In this document: one piece after another, positions 48,836-59,984 of the stretch
Layout of the letters: the number at the start of each line of letters is the position of its first letter
Numbering within the stretch: position 1 is the first letter of the stretch
NCBI RefSeq assembly: GCF_027943255.1
Contig: NC_072894.1
Location: forward strand, 128,703,601-128,767,600
Origin: Anastrepha obliqua
Taxonomy: Eukaryota; Arthropoda; Insecta; Diptera; Tephritidae
Length of the DNA: 64,000 nucleotides
Direction: 5' to 3'
Program-made: the position numbers and the translations under genes
Notes under the pieces: generated by a model
The model's database searches: none
Told to the model about the DNA's origin: nothing
Seen by the model: the letters and a program-made list of their open reading frames with translations, nothing else

Positions 48836-49605
48836 GGGTAAGACTCCGTCAGAAAATATGAGATTTGCAAGTGGTCTTTCGATTTCTTTGAAACTTTGGG
48901 AAATATTAGTTCTAGGTAAGATACATTCGAGCCTAAAAGGATTTTGAAAAATTTTCAAAATTGAGTCATCTACGCCATGTTGAAAATCGGGACCGTGTTT
49001 TTTTCAAAAATCAATATTTCTTGAACCGGTGGATGGATTTCAATGCAATTTACAGACAATATAGAAACAAATAAGTAGTTTAAATTAGTATTATGTTAAC
49101 AAAAAAATTTCGAAATTCTGACCAAAAAAAAGTCAAAAAAATTTTTTGAATCAATTTTTAGTTGATTTGGCCAGTTTTTTAGATTTTCTGTTATACACGT
49201 AACGATTCCTTATGATTTAACCTTTATTTTGAAAAAAAAATTTTATGGTGTCTATAATAGTTCTCGAGATATTGCGATTTTAGTGGAAGCGCGCAAGCAC
49301 GGTTCGCGTACGCACGCACGGTTCGCGCTGCGTTATGTGTTCCTGTATGAAGTGACTGGAGCAGACTGCTGCAGGTCTGTGCGCGTTTTTCTACTCCCGC
49401 GCTGCGTAACCGCGAACTTCACGGTGCGCGCTTCCACTAAAATCGCAATATCTCGAGAACTATTATAGACACCATAAAATTTTTTTTTTTCAAAATAAAT
49501 CCTTTTAGGCTCGAATGTATCTTACCTAGAACTAATATTTCCCAAAGTTTCAAAGAAATCGAAAGACCACTTGCAAATCTCATATTTTCTGACGGAGTCT
49601 TACCC
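48836..49605. mobile_element. 770-bp foldback MITE with a second inner palindrome
   Basis: The outer arms (48836-48948 and 49495-49605) are inverted copies of about 112 bases beginning GGGTAAGACTCCGTCAG. A second inverted pair, 49228-49303 and 49416-49493 with ATAGTTCTCGAGATATTGCG, directly abuts the right outer arm. Between the inner arms is a GC-rich CGCACG-type loop. No coding sequence is present. Flanking duplication is not clear. Confidence 0.85.
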
Positions 49606-52600
49606 ATGACTTAAATACCAAAACATGTTTTTCTAGTTGAAAACTCATTTATTGAATTGTACTTGTACTTTTTGGTGCGACCAAGTAAAAAAAATACTCC
49701 AGTCGCTTTCGATCGCAATTGTCACTCTTTTTTAGCGAATAAATGTTCTTCTTTCTACCCCTTGCTGTTTGGAGTTATGTAAATCCATTTCGTTGGCTCC
49801 CGAGACTACCCGAAAGCTTCGTAGTCCGGTTTCATGTACGTAGTTAATCACAAACGATTTGCCGGACATTCATGTTTATTGTTGTTGCTATTACTGTACA
49901 TATTTTTTAAAGCGCTCCCAATCTCGCTTTTGTTCTTCCTCGAAACGCAATGAATGCACGTCGCTCCTTTCTTTCAAAGAGCCCATTTATTATTGTTTGA
50001 AATTGTGTTTCTCATTTATTTATTTTTTTCTCTTCTCATTTATACTTTGTGGCAACATTTCGCAATATCACATCATCAATCAATGACAAGCGACTTTGGT
50101 AACCCTTTTTTGTATAGTAGCTTTGTTCCTTCTCTCTTTTGGCGGGCAGCAGAGTCCAGCAGTTCGTACATATGTTGGTGCAGTGGATAGTCAAATGGCT
50201 ATGAAAGAGGTGCAGGTCTGTAGTATGGCATGTTTGTGGGAAGAAGGAGCGTGAAGCTTGAATGTATAAATCGGGTCGCAACGGCAGAATAACGTTACTG
50301 GTGGGACTTAAGTGGTACAATACATTTTAATTGGATTGAGATATAACGAGGCTCTTCGGAGCGTAGAGTAAAGTAAAGTGAATGAAAAATGAAGTATGAA
50401 AAATGGAAGAAAAATGTAATTAAATATTCATAATTTCAAATGCAAGGTGGGATAAAACGCTTTAAGCCAACGTGCCGGAGTTGATAGTAAAAAGCAATTT
50501 TGACATTCGCAAATTTATTCAAAATTTTGAATAACTTCAATACAACGCTTTACAGACATACACATACATATATACACAAGCATATATAGTAAGAACGTTG
50601 TTGTGCAATCAAAAGCAACAATCACGACAGTCTGTTGCATTGACGTAAGGGAAAATCTTCTTCCGGCATTCAGGCAGGATGCAGTTTTCTTAACATCCTG
50701 TGTTTGCATTCGAAGCTGGAGGAAGGAAAAGCGAAGCTTTGCGCAAGACCAACAACAAATGAGCCGGACAATAGACCAATAGCAGATTCAGCTGAGGTGC
50801 ACAGAGGGGAAATGCATGCGTGCTGTCTCCATCTTACACCCGGCCAAATCGTCTACCATGGCCAAGATTGCATTTTCCTGCAAATTTCTGCTTTGTGCGA
50901 AGGAGATATCTTCTGTGACTCTCTACTACAAATATTTTTATTAATATAAATGTTTCTGTTTTCGTCTCGTGCGCAATCATTGCAATATAACAATATTGCT
51001 TGCAACGAGACATAAGAAAATAACAACAACCATAGTCACGAAATGCAGCTCCAATGCAATGAAAGTAACTGCAACTACAGGTGCGGATGAAGTGGCAAGG
51101 CGAGAAGAGAGTGGACGAACAATGGATGACAGAGCAAACGTCAAGCACTCCGCAACACAATTTCCGCAAATTATTTCCGAAACTGTTCATAAAAGTGATA
51201 GCCTGGCTACAGGCAAAAGGATGCAGGATGCAGTGCAAAAGGGCTAGATATTCGGGTGTACACACACATATGAACATAAATATGTGTGTGGAAATATTTA
51301 AGAAGAAGGAAGTGCTAAGGTCTAGCAATATTATATTACAAGTTTAACCGAAATTTGGGATCCCTGCTTTCGCAATTGACCACAAATTAATTAGACAAGT
51401 TTTATTCCACCCTTTAGGTGGATCTGCATGGCTATTGTCAACTCGAAACTAATCAAGAAAACTGAATGCAGTAATAAACATTGGGATAAAAGGAGGTAAT
51501 CAACAGGAACCCTTCAAGGAGCTCACTAAGATGAAAAGGCAATCACATGGTAGCATAAATGAGGTATAGAATTTTTCTTGCGTTGTCCGTGGAAGTCCTT
51601 TGGTAACTAACTTTTCATTCATATCCAGTGGGGAGGGTGACGAATTGGTGTATTTTGACTGAGCTTAAGGTACTCTGAAGCCATGAGAAAATACAGGCTT
51701 TTAGGCAAAAACATGCAGTTCAATATCAGGCGCAATTACCGTGAACGGAAGATTGCAATCTTGTCAGAAAGCCTAATGTGGCCCTACCAACCTACCAATT
51801 TAGGGCACTCCAGAGAACTTTCGGGCTTTAAAGATTGCACGAGTTTACCTAAATCACCGGAAAGATACTGAAACCGTTTAAAATCTCGCGTTCGATGGAG
51901 TTACGGAGGACTTTTATCTGAAACTTTTTATGAAAGTTTTTCGAGAATTCCAAATTCAGCCAAAGCGATATATGTATGTTACGCTTTATTGTGTAGTTTA
52001 TTATTTGAATACGTGGAAGCTGTCGGCGCTACATTAAATATACAAATACAAATATAAATACCAACAGTAGTAAAGATTCATAATAAATGCAGTTTATTGC
52101 AAACCTGTGCATTTGTCCGTGTCACAAAGCCAAAAGAAAGTGAGCTTTGTGTGGTGGTTGGGTGGGCAGTGCATGCTGATTGCTGACTGCTGTGGCAATT
52201 GGAGCAAGCACCAGTCGCCTAAGGATGGCATTTGGCATTTGCAGGAAATTAGCAAACCGAAATGAAATGAATTCGCATAGAGCAGATGATCAAGTCAGAT
52301 GCGGAAATTTCGAATATTCTGGCAAATTGCAAAATTGCAAACGGAAATTGTTGCTTGCCATTTTCTAATTTGAGATTTCGCATTTATTGTGAATGCTTAA
52401 TTGTATTGATATTCGATTATCGTGCAATGCATGGGATTCAATTGAAGTGAACTATTCTCTTTTAATGAAAAACTAAAAAAATATCGCTTAAACTTTTCTA
52501 AATTTTCGTCAAAATTCTCAAAATAAAGAGCGCTTAAATTTAATTAAACAAGTGAACGATTTTTAGAGCTCCGTAATTTACATGCAATGATTCCGGTTGG

Positions 52601-52989
52601 CAAAATGGAATGAAAAATTACAAGAATTCGATATGGCCATTATGAAAGTGAAAGCGTCAAAGGGTATTGGACCACCTGCCATTTTGTTCATATATGTCAC
52701 AATTTTTCCCACTGTATTGAAGTTCTCATGGTATGGTGATGAATCAGAGGTAATGAATCAATTAGTTTTAAAGCTCTGATGACTTAAAAAAGCTTTAAAC
52801 AAGTTTTCCATTTTACGTAAATCGGATCTAAAAAAGTGAGTATTATTGATTCAAAATTGAGTTTTTTTATTTGCTCAGAAAAATATTCAAATTTCTTTGT
52901 GTAATGACTTATCAGGCCTTCAACAGTGTTTTTAATATTTCCCGGATTGGGAACAAATAAACAAAAAAATTATTTAAAAAAAAACAGAT

Positions 52990-53095
52990 TTCTATTGCCG
53001 CCGAGGGGCGTCTGCTGTTAGACAAACTTTTTTTATTTGGTGTTTCATGTACGAAGATTCGCATCTGCGCACTTCCGAATGGTGGACCAAAGGGG
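52990..53095 (-). repeat. tRNA-derived-type SINE, copy 4 (5' half only)
   Basis: The minus strand shows CCATTCGGAAGTGCGC, the B-box-like GCGAATCTTCG, the CATGAAACACCAAAT block and CGCCCCTCGGCGGCAATAG, in the same order as copies 1-3, and stops before the body motifs. Confidence 0.65.
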
Positions 53096-53268
53096 TTTTA
53101 ACATTATTCTAGATTTGTGGGGGGTTGGACAAGTCCAAACACAACTGATAAGTTATTATTTTCTAGTATTGGCATATCAGCAGTGCCTTGTGGAACTCCG
53201 GCCTTTTTTTTTCGTAAATATCGAAAGTTTGTCCCGAAATAATAACATAAAAATGCCTCTGCCTCATA

Positions 53269-53560
53269 TTAGTTTGGGGAAAAAGAAATTCGATATTATT
53301 TTCTCGTAGGGTTTTTGGGCAAATGGCTTAAAACTGTTTTATGGGCGATGCTACGACTACTAACATGCCGGTCAACTTCGAGTATTTCTGTGCTTTTGTC
53401 AACATTTTTGACATTTTCAAGAAAGAGGATCTCAGGAAGAGGTAGAGAGGAGTGGGTTGTATCTCTTTCACTTTATATAACACTTCTGAAGGCCAGAAGA
53501 AAACTTTTTTTAAGTATACTTTTTCTCCTCAAAATACCCAATTATGATTTTAAGAGCCCG
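53269..53560 (-). mobile_element. Mini-mariner B, same family as mini-mariner A
   Basis: Has the same end TTAGTTTGGGGAAAAAG. The minus strand reads KNVDKSTEILEVDRHVSSRS, then a short deletion and HKTVLSHLPK before the end repeat. The catalytic part is missing, as in mini-mariner A. It lies about 170 bases from the SINE fragment. Confidence 0.7.
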
Positions 53561-56365
53561 ATGACATTGCTCATTGACACATTGCTCATTGGCACATTGA
53601 CATAAGAATGATATTAGCCTTTCAACAACCACTCAGTGAACACAGTTACACTATTCTGACACATGTAAGTAGTTGCTCATGCAAGCCAGTCCTAGGCGAT
53701 AGAATGGCGAAATTGTACCAATTCAGTATGTAATACATTTTTAAATTAATTTTAAAATAATAAACACTTTTGAAGAAAATGTGTTCAAAGGCCTGGTGAC
53801 AAACTTGAGAAGTTATTCTCTACTTCAGTTGCTTAATCCAACTTGAAGGTAACCCTTAAAATTTCGTAGTCTCTTGGCAAGAAAAACTGCTTAAATTGAT
53901 ATGAGTTTTATTCAACTTTATCTTTTGTTTATAAAAAATTCAATATTAATAAATTTTCAGGAGAATTTTCTCTCAAAAACGTAAGTGTAATTAGTTTAGT
54001 CTTCTGCCTTCGCATGCATTAAAAATTCTTTTGGTTGTTGTCGGCATTCCTTTTGGTGTGCAAATTTTCCAGTTCTTTCTACTCTAAAAAAACTAGAAAC
54101 TACAATTTGAGTTAGTAATTTCAAGTATTTCACTGAATGCTGATGCTGCAAAAAATAAAGCAAACAAAAATTTTTACAAATTCGCAATACAATTACATAA
54201 ATAAATCAAAATGAAAACCAACCGAAACAAATTGAATTAAAAGAAAACAAACAAACAAATAAACTAACAAACTTGCAATTAAATAAATAAAGTGAATAGC
54301 GAAAAGCCACAAACTTTCCAAACAAACGGCAAATGCCAAAAAAATATATATGTATAGAGCAACTTTCGCAAACAAAAACAAGACTCAGCGACTATGCGCC
54401 AGTGGTGTGCAAACTGTCTCATGCAGTGGCGGATATGGCAGCACATTATTGCTAAACACGTCTGATGTTAAAAATGGTTCTCAAAAAAATCTTTCTTGAG
54501 GGAGTTTCGATTGTAAAATTATTTTATTTACGGCAACTTTGGTTTTTACGAATCAATTAATCAAGTTTGAGGTCTCAGGCCCCATGTTTCGTCTGGGTCA
54601 AGTGTCGCTCAGCGCCAAGCCGGCCGCCATGGCAGTTTTCAAATGTTATGTAGCAAACAATGTTGAAGAATCGCCACGCGCAATTTACGCCCGAGCAATA
54701 ATTCACACTTTGGTCCAACCTCTCACAACCCGCGGCACGAAAAATATGCTTCTTCTTTCTCTTACTTTTTTGCATTGCATTGTAGTGAAACAATATTTTG
54801 CGTTGTTGTTGTTGCTGTAACTATTGCTGCTGGTTTTTACTTACAGTCATTTTATGTGCCGTTTTAGTTTTGTTGGCCGTAGATTTTACGTCCGGCTAGC
54901 TCACACATAAGCCACACTTGTATGTGTGTATGTATGTATATAGATATACGCGCGCATACAAGTGTGACGAAAACCGATGCGGTGAGACGAGTTACTATTT
55001 AACTACAACTAGAAATGTGAACAGATGGGGAGTGGTTAGTGTTTCACTGGTGAAAGGAGACCAAAATGGGGCCACTTAAAAAAATATTTACTTCAAATTA
55101 CTTATTTTTCACTGTTTCCAATTACAGTGCGCACAGTGCAGCCAAGTTGTGGCTACCAAATATGAGTGTTGAGAAAATATACAAGAGTTCATTGGGCAGA
55201 GCAGCAGAAAGTAATGAAATGCGTTTTTTGGTTTTCTTGCGATCTGTTTGTTTTATTGCTATTTTGTATAATTCTGACTGAAATCTGGAAATTCAACGCA
55301 CAAAACTGCAATGAAAAATTAGCATATGTCCCAAATGTTGTTTTTGTACTGCTGAAATCTCCTCGAAATTACCAATAACATCCGAAATGAAATTTTGTCA
55401 GCCGATTTAGAGCTGATTAATTCGCGATTGCTTCACAGGCAAAGATTGGAGTGGCAACTAGTCATGTTTTCCAACTCGCTAGAAGCGTTTCATTTCGGAG
55501 CCAGTTTACTTCGCTGCAGGGATGCCGCTGCCTGTGTCGTTGAATTAGTTGCCACTTCGTGTTGAGCTTTTTGCTTTTTTCATTATCCAAAATCGCTGAG
55601 AATGGACGGACGCTGGTGCAGTAGAGTGCGGCCGCATAGGTCAGAGAGACGCTGGGCAATGAAAATCGTTGTAAGAAGTTCTGGTAGCGGTAGTTGCTAT
55701 GCCATCGTTGTACAAATATTATTTTTTATTTGCGCTCAACTATTCTACAAGTTTATTGGTGTTGCGATGATCCGCATTCGTGTGCCTACACTAACACACT
55801 CACATGCACGTACGTATAAATATTTTTGCGGGCGTATTTGCGCTGTTTGGCTTTGTGCATCCTGCATATCCACCGGAACACATTGTGGTTTTGCACTTCC
55901 TTGTAAGTGTTGTTTTCAGTTTTGTTTTTGTTTTTGTGTTGCAATTCTTTTGTGCCGGCGTCCATTTATCTTCTACTAAAACTGTTTTTGCTACAAATTT
56001 TGCTCAGATTTTCCAAATTGCTACCAAATTTCCACGCCAGCAGCCCATTAGCGTTCGAACCCTTCCATTCGTCCACGATTTTGTATACCACTTCCACCGA
56101 ACATACAGACATGCGTACATATTGGGTAACGCTATTTCGCGCTGCACACATCCATAACTCTCGCTTCTTTGTTTATTTTAGTCAACGCCTTTCCTTTTCG
56201 CTCCCGCTGCACAATGTTTTGTTCTGATCAATTTCAGGGGCCCAACAATTTAACACTTCTTTTGAAGTAATACTCTTACTCATACTCTTATTTTTGTTCT
56301 TGCTTTTGTGTTGTTTTTTAATTGCTTTTGCTTTTGATAAGTAACGGTTTATTTTCTTTTTGCAG

Positions 56366-56474
56366 GATTTACGAGTCGGCTCCTTGGTCAGTGGAAGCCT
56401 GGGGACGCCCGTTGGAGAGCTTCGCATTGGCAACGACTAGACTGGCTGGCGCTGGCAATAATTCATCTTTGAAT
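56366..56474 (+). CDS. Syn1: Syntrophin exon: middle of PH2
   Basis: After the acceptor ctttttgcag the first base completes the Arg codon. The exon then reads IYESAPWSVEAWGRPLESF and ATTRLAGAGNNSSLN. This corresponds to the syntrophin PH2 stretch in vertebrate paralogs where the sequence runs from the start of the domain to the ATRL motif. The exon ends in phase 0 at a gtaagt donor. It lies 11.8 kb from the previous exon. That intron has been enlarged by at least two MITEs, a LINE tail and a mini-mariner. The assignment rests on residue-level resemblance to Drosophila Syn1 recalled from memory, and on perfect phase agreement on both sides. Confidence 0.92.
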
Positions 56475-57796
56475 GTAAGTGTTGCAATTTATGCCCTCAC
56501 AGACGGCCATGTGTGTTGTTTTATTTTTATTTTCCTTTGGCGACGTAGAGCGAGCGGGCGAGGTCAGTGTTTGAGTAGATCTCTCAGATGCGATAAATTT
56601 AAGCGAGAAGCATACGCTGTGCATAAATATAATGAAACGGATTTAAGAGATGACCGCAAAAAGGAAAACTTTCCGCTATTGTCTTCGTTAATTAAAAGTG
56701 GTTCCATGTTTTTCACTAACTAAACAAAAGCTCACAAAACACAATGCACTAAGCCCTGTCCAAAACCCAATATTTCTTGGAGGCACAAGAAGGGGAGACA
56801 ACTGCATTTAATGTTCCATTGCTTTTCAAATACATTTACTTGCATATTAAAATTTTTCAACAAAATAATCCTTGCATTTGGATATGTATACAATGCGAAT
56901 TTCTAGAACCCTGAACACTTAGCCTCTTCATGAAACCTCGAGCAGGTTTTACTACCTAAGAATACATTAAACTTTCCTGCGCAGTGCTGAATTTGTGCGC
57001 GAATGTCCGGAAAGTATAACCTGGGTCTATACCCAAGTTGCAGATGCGATACGATTCATCTAAATTACAATAAAACGCAAGGTGTGAAAGTGAAATGCAT
57101 GCAAGCTTAGGGTATTCTTAGGAGGAGCCGTAAACTGCTTCAATATTTTATTCAACTTTACTTTTTTGCTCTAATGAGACTGAAGCATATTTTCCACTGC
57201 GCGAGAAATTCAAAATCAATGGAGTGCAATTGTAGAAAATAACGGCATCGAAACAGCTGGCACAGCCAAGTATTTGCTGCAAGATATTTTGTCGGCGTAT
57301 TTTCTTGTTAAAGCATAGCACTAAGTTTGCGCTTCACATGAAATGGTCGTCAAAATCCATACAAATTGCATTGGCGTGAAATATGCGTGAAATTTCCTGT
57401 ATACCTCACAGCAAACAGTACTCGGTTCACGCCGTGGAGGCCCTGCCCAACATCCCAGTAATATTCTTTCACACCTATTTAATATCTGCATTTCATTTAA
57501 AATTGAGCGAAACCTGACAATTCGTTTGGGAGTGAAATGCTTGAGTGCGAATACTCCGAAAACATGACATTTTAAGCGAATTGTTTTCGCAAAGAGTGGA
57601 AGAAAAATTTCTTATATTTTTTTGTGTGCCTATATAAACGTCCATTAACTTGTTTAAGAACACTTTTCCTACCAAAATTGGTCAATTGCTTTTGAGGCGA
57701 TGCTCATAGATTTAACGTTGTTTCTAGCAACATTTCACGGCAAGCCAAATGACGGCTGTGAGCTTAGTCCTAACCTTAATATTGAAGCCTGATGTA

Positions 57797-59099
57797 CTGT
57801 GGGCAAAAAGTAAGGGGCATTTATTTGTCAAACTTCGCGGAACTAAAATTTCGCTCTAGTTATTTTTTCATGAGTTGGCAGCACTGTTAATAACATCTGG
57901 GCCAACTTTCATGTGAATGTCATTATCAGTAATATATTTACGCTTGTGTTTACCAAACGACCAAGAGAGCATTTTTCGATTTTTACAATGTCTGATTTGA
58001 TTGAGCAGAGAAGTGCCATCAAATTTTGTTTGCGGAATGAAATTTCGGCTGCGGAAACGTTTAGCATGTTGCAGAAGCCATTTGGTGATTCGACCATGGC
58101 GCAGAAAAATGTTTATAAGTGGTACAAAGACAAAGAGGGTCGAGAACGTGTTGATGACTTGGAGCGCTCCGGACGACCATCGACGTCAACAGATGACCAA
58201 CACGTCAATAAAGTGAAGGAGTTAGTGCTCAAAAATCGTCGGTTGACTGTTAAAGACCTTACTGATATGATCGGAATATCAGAAGGATCTGTGAAGACCA
58301 TTTTGAAAAACCATTTGGACCTACGAAAAGTCAAATTTCATTTGGTACCGAAAACTCTCAATTTCTTGGAAAAAAGTCGTCGCGTTGATGTGTGTGAAAC
58401 AATGCTTTCAGACTATCAGGACAAACTCAAATGCATCATTGCGGGAGATGAGACTTGGATTTATGCTTACGACCCTGAAACAACCGACCAATCAAGCGAA
58501 TATTGTGCTAAAGGCAAGGCCAGACCGAAAAGAGCACGTCAAAGTCGTTCAAAAATAAAGGTCATGATGACAGTTTTTTTCGATTTTCGTGGTGTGGTGC
58601 ACTATGAATTCTTTCCATCTGGCCAAACTGTAAATAAGGAATATTATTTGAGCATTATGCTTCGTTTACGTGAAGCAATTCGTCTAAAAAGACCAGAATT
58701 ATGGGCCAACAACTCTTGGTTTTTGCATCACGATAATGCACCGTCTCACACTGCACTCGTTCTTCGTGACCATTTCGCCAAAAATTCCACGCATATCGTT
58801 CCGCAACCACCGTATTCGCCTGATTTGGCTCCGTGTGACTTCTGGCTATTCCCAAAACTCAAGAGACCACTCCGGGGAACGCGTTTCGAGTCGATTGAGG
58901 AGATAAAAGCTGAATCGAAGAAGGTGCTGATGGCTATACCGGAAATGGACTATTTGGCATGTTTCGGGGATTGGAAAAATCGTTGGCACAAGTGTATTTC
59001 ATCGAGAGCGGATTATTTTGAAGGGGATGAAATTGATTTACAAGAATAAATAAAGATTTTTCATTTTACAACCAAATTCATCTTACTTTTTGCCCACAG
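57797..59099 (+). mobile_element. Mariner (DD34D), apparently full-length
   Basis: The 1303-bp element has terminal repeats CTGTGGGCAAAAAGTAAG and TA on both sides (57795-57796, 59100-59101). The length and the single uninterrupted transposase are what an autonomous mariner should show. It sits in sense orientation inside a syntrophin intron. Confidence 0.95.
57988..59049 (+). CDS. Mariner transposase, 353 residues, uninterrupted
   Basis: A cut-and-paste transposase that binds the element's ends and integrates at TA. The start chosen is the ATG giving MSDLIEQRSAIKFCLRNEIS, because this is the usual mariner N-terminus; an in-frame ATG 25 codons upstream is less likely. Two HTH segments (about residues 15-50 and 75-110) are followed by the catalytic core. 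Asp154 is in AGDETW, Asp249 in HHDNAPSH and Asp284 in SPDLAPCDFWLF, with 34 residues between the last two (DD34D). The C-terminus has DWKNRWHKCISSRADYFEGD. One residue is missing against the sister copy (YKDKEG where 14484 has YKDFKEG), so activity is plausible but unproven. Confidence 0.93.
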   Translation: MSDLIEQRSAIKFCLRNEISAAETFSMLQKPFGDSTMAQKNVYKWYKDKEGRERVDDLERSGRPSTSTDDQHVNKVKELVLKNRRLTVKDLTDMIGISEGSVKTILKNHLDLRKVKFHLVPKTLNFLEKSRRVDVCETMLSDYQDKLKCIIAGDETWIYAYDPETTDQSSEYCAKGKARPKRARQSRSKIKVMMTVFFDFRGVVHYEFFPSGQTVNKEYYLSIMLRLREAIRLKRPELWANNSWFLHHDNAPSHTALVLRDHFAKNSTHIVPQPPYSPDLAPCDFWLFPKLKRPLRGTRFESIEEIKAESKKVLMAIPEMDYLACFGDWKNRWHKCISSRADYFEGDEIDLQE

Positions 59100-59609
59100 T
59101 AGTACTTAAGCAGCATCAGCTGTTAGTTCAAAAGCTTGAGACGTCAAAAATTTGATAAGACTAGCCGACTATCACCTGAGAGGATTAACCCTGTTCGTCA
59201 ACGGAACACAAAATAGCTCTTTCACTTTTTAGAAATGTCTGTGAATATCTTTTTTTATTGTTGTTGTCCTTGGTCGAATGTAAATGATTGTCGTTACGGT
59301 TAACCGAGTGGCGTGGGAGCGTCCTTTTTGTTGTATTTATAGCTGCTTGGTTTTTCCTTTTTTGTCGTCGTCAGTTCTTTGTCGAATTGGAACTTGCGTT
59401 GCTAATTAAAACTTTAGCTGCAGATGACATAAAACTTATGAACATTAAATGATATTTACAAATTTATAGCAATCAATCCAATGCTTTACATTTATCCCAC
59501 TTTAATTTCAATCATTTACAAAGCAGTAGTGCATCCATTTTTGTTTGGCTACTAAACTCAAATTTGTAGTGTTTGTATATTTGTATTAAAATTCATAATT
59601 ATTTTGCAG

Positions 59610-59984
59610 GGTCAACAGACGACAGTTTTCTGCGTGCGCTGTGGCACCACCCGCGGCGTTCTTGTCTACTGGCTGCGCTCGGAGACGCATCGCGATATGG
59701 CCACGTGGGCACGAGCCCTCGTGCAGGGCTCCCACAACGCCGTCAATTATCAGCGGGAATTCTTGTTTCGCTGCCTCTACCAGGGCAGACAGTGTCAATT
59801 GGTTGTGCATTTGAATCGCGGCTTCTGCCTGTACGACTGCAGCGGCTATGCGGCGGCGGGGGTGGTTGTGCCACCCAATCAGACCAAAACTCAATTGTGG
59901 CAATTTCCGTTCGACAAATTAAAGGGTTCAGCGGATGATGGCATACGAATGTTGTATTTGGATTTTGGCGATGACGGCGAAATT
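59610..59984 (+). CDS. Syn1: Syntrophin exon: end of PH2 and most of the SU region
   Basis: This is the largest exon in the window, 125 codons in phase 0/0, bounded by acceptor attttgcag and donor gtgagt. It starts GQQTTVFCVRCGTTRGVLVY, continues with the PH2 C-terminal helix (ETHRDMATWARALVQGSHNA), and then enters the SU region with FRCLYQGRQCQLVVHLNRGF, a cysteine/alanine/glycine-rich insert, QLWQFPFDKLKGSADDGIRM and LYLDFGDDGEI. The block FDKLKGSADDG...LDFG is the most conserved part of the SU domain in flies and vertebrates. The Ala/Gly insert (about 59840-59875) lies where Drosophila also has a variable loop. An antisense open frame over this exon is a shadow. Confidence 0.95.

Larger units (their letters stand above)
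44579..56365 (+). other. Syntrophin intron, 11.8 kb
   Basis: Donor GTAAGT, acceptor TTTGCAG, phase 2. Inserted elements are listed separately. The remainder (44600-45680, 50000-52980, 53600-56365) is AT-rich DNA without recognisable genes. Frames at 44330-44955, 50834-51347 and 55602-56227 overlap on both strands or in several frames and are not supported. Confidence 0.85.
56475..59609 (+). other. Syntrophin intron, 3.1 kb, hosting a mariner
   Basis: Phase 0, GTAAGT donor and TTTTGCAG acceptor. About 1.3 kb of it is the mariner at 57797. The rest is unremarkable AT-rich DNA. Confidence 0.88.

Noticed and set aside
55602..56227. Three overlapping plus-strand frames of 106-125 codons
   Set aside because: They are in different frames over a T-rich intron segment with Phe/Leu/Cys-rich products and no homology.
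59586..59903. Antisense 105-codon frame
   Set aside because: Shadow of the largest syntrophin exon.
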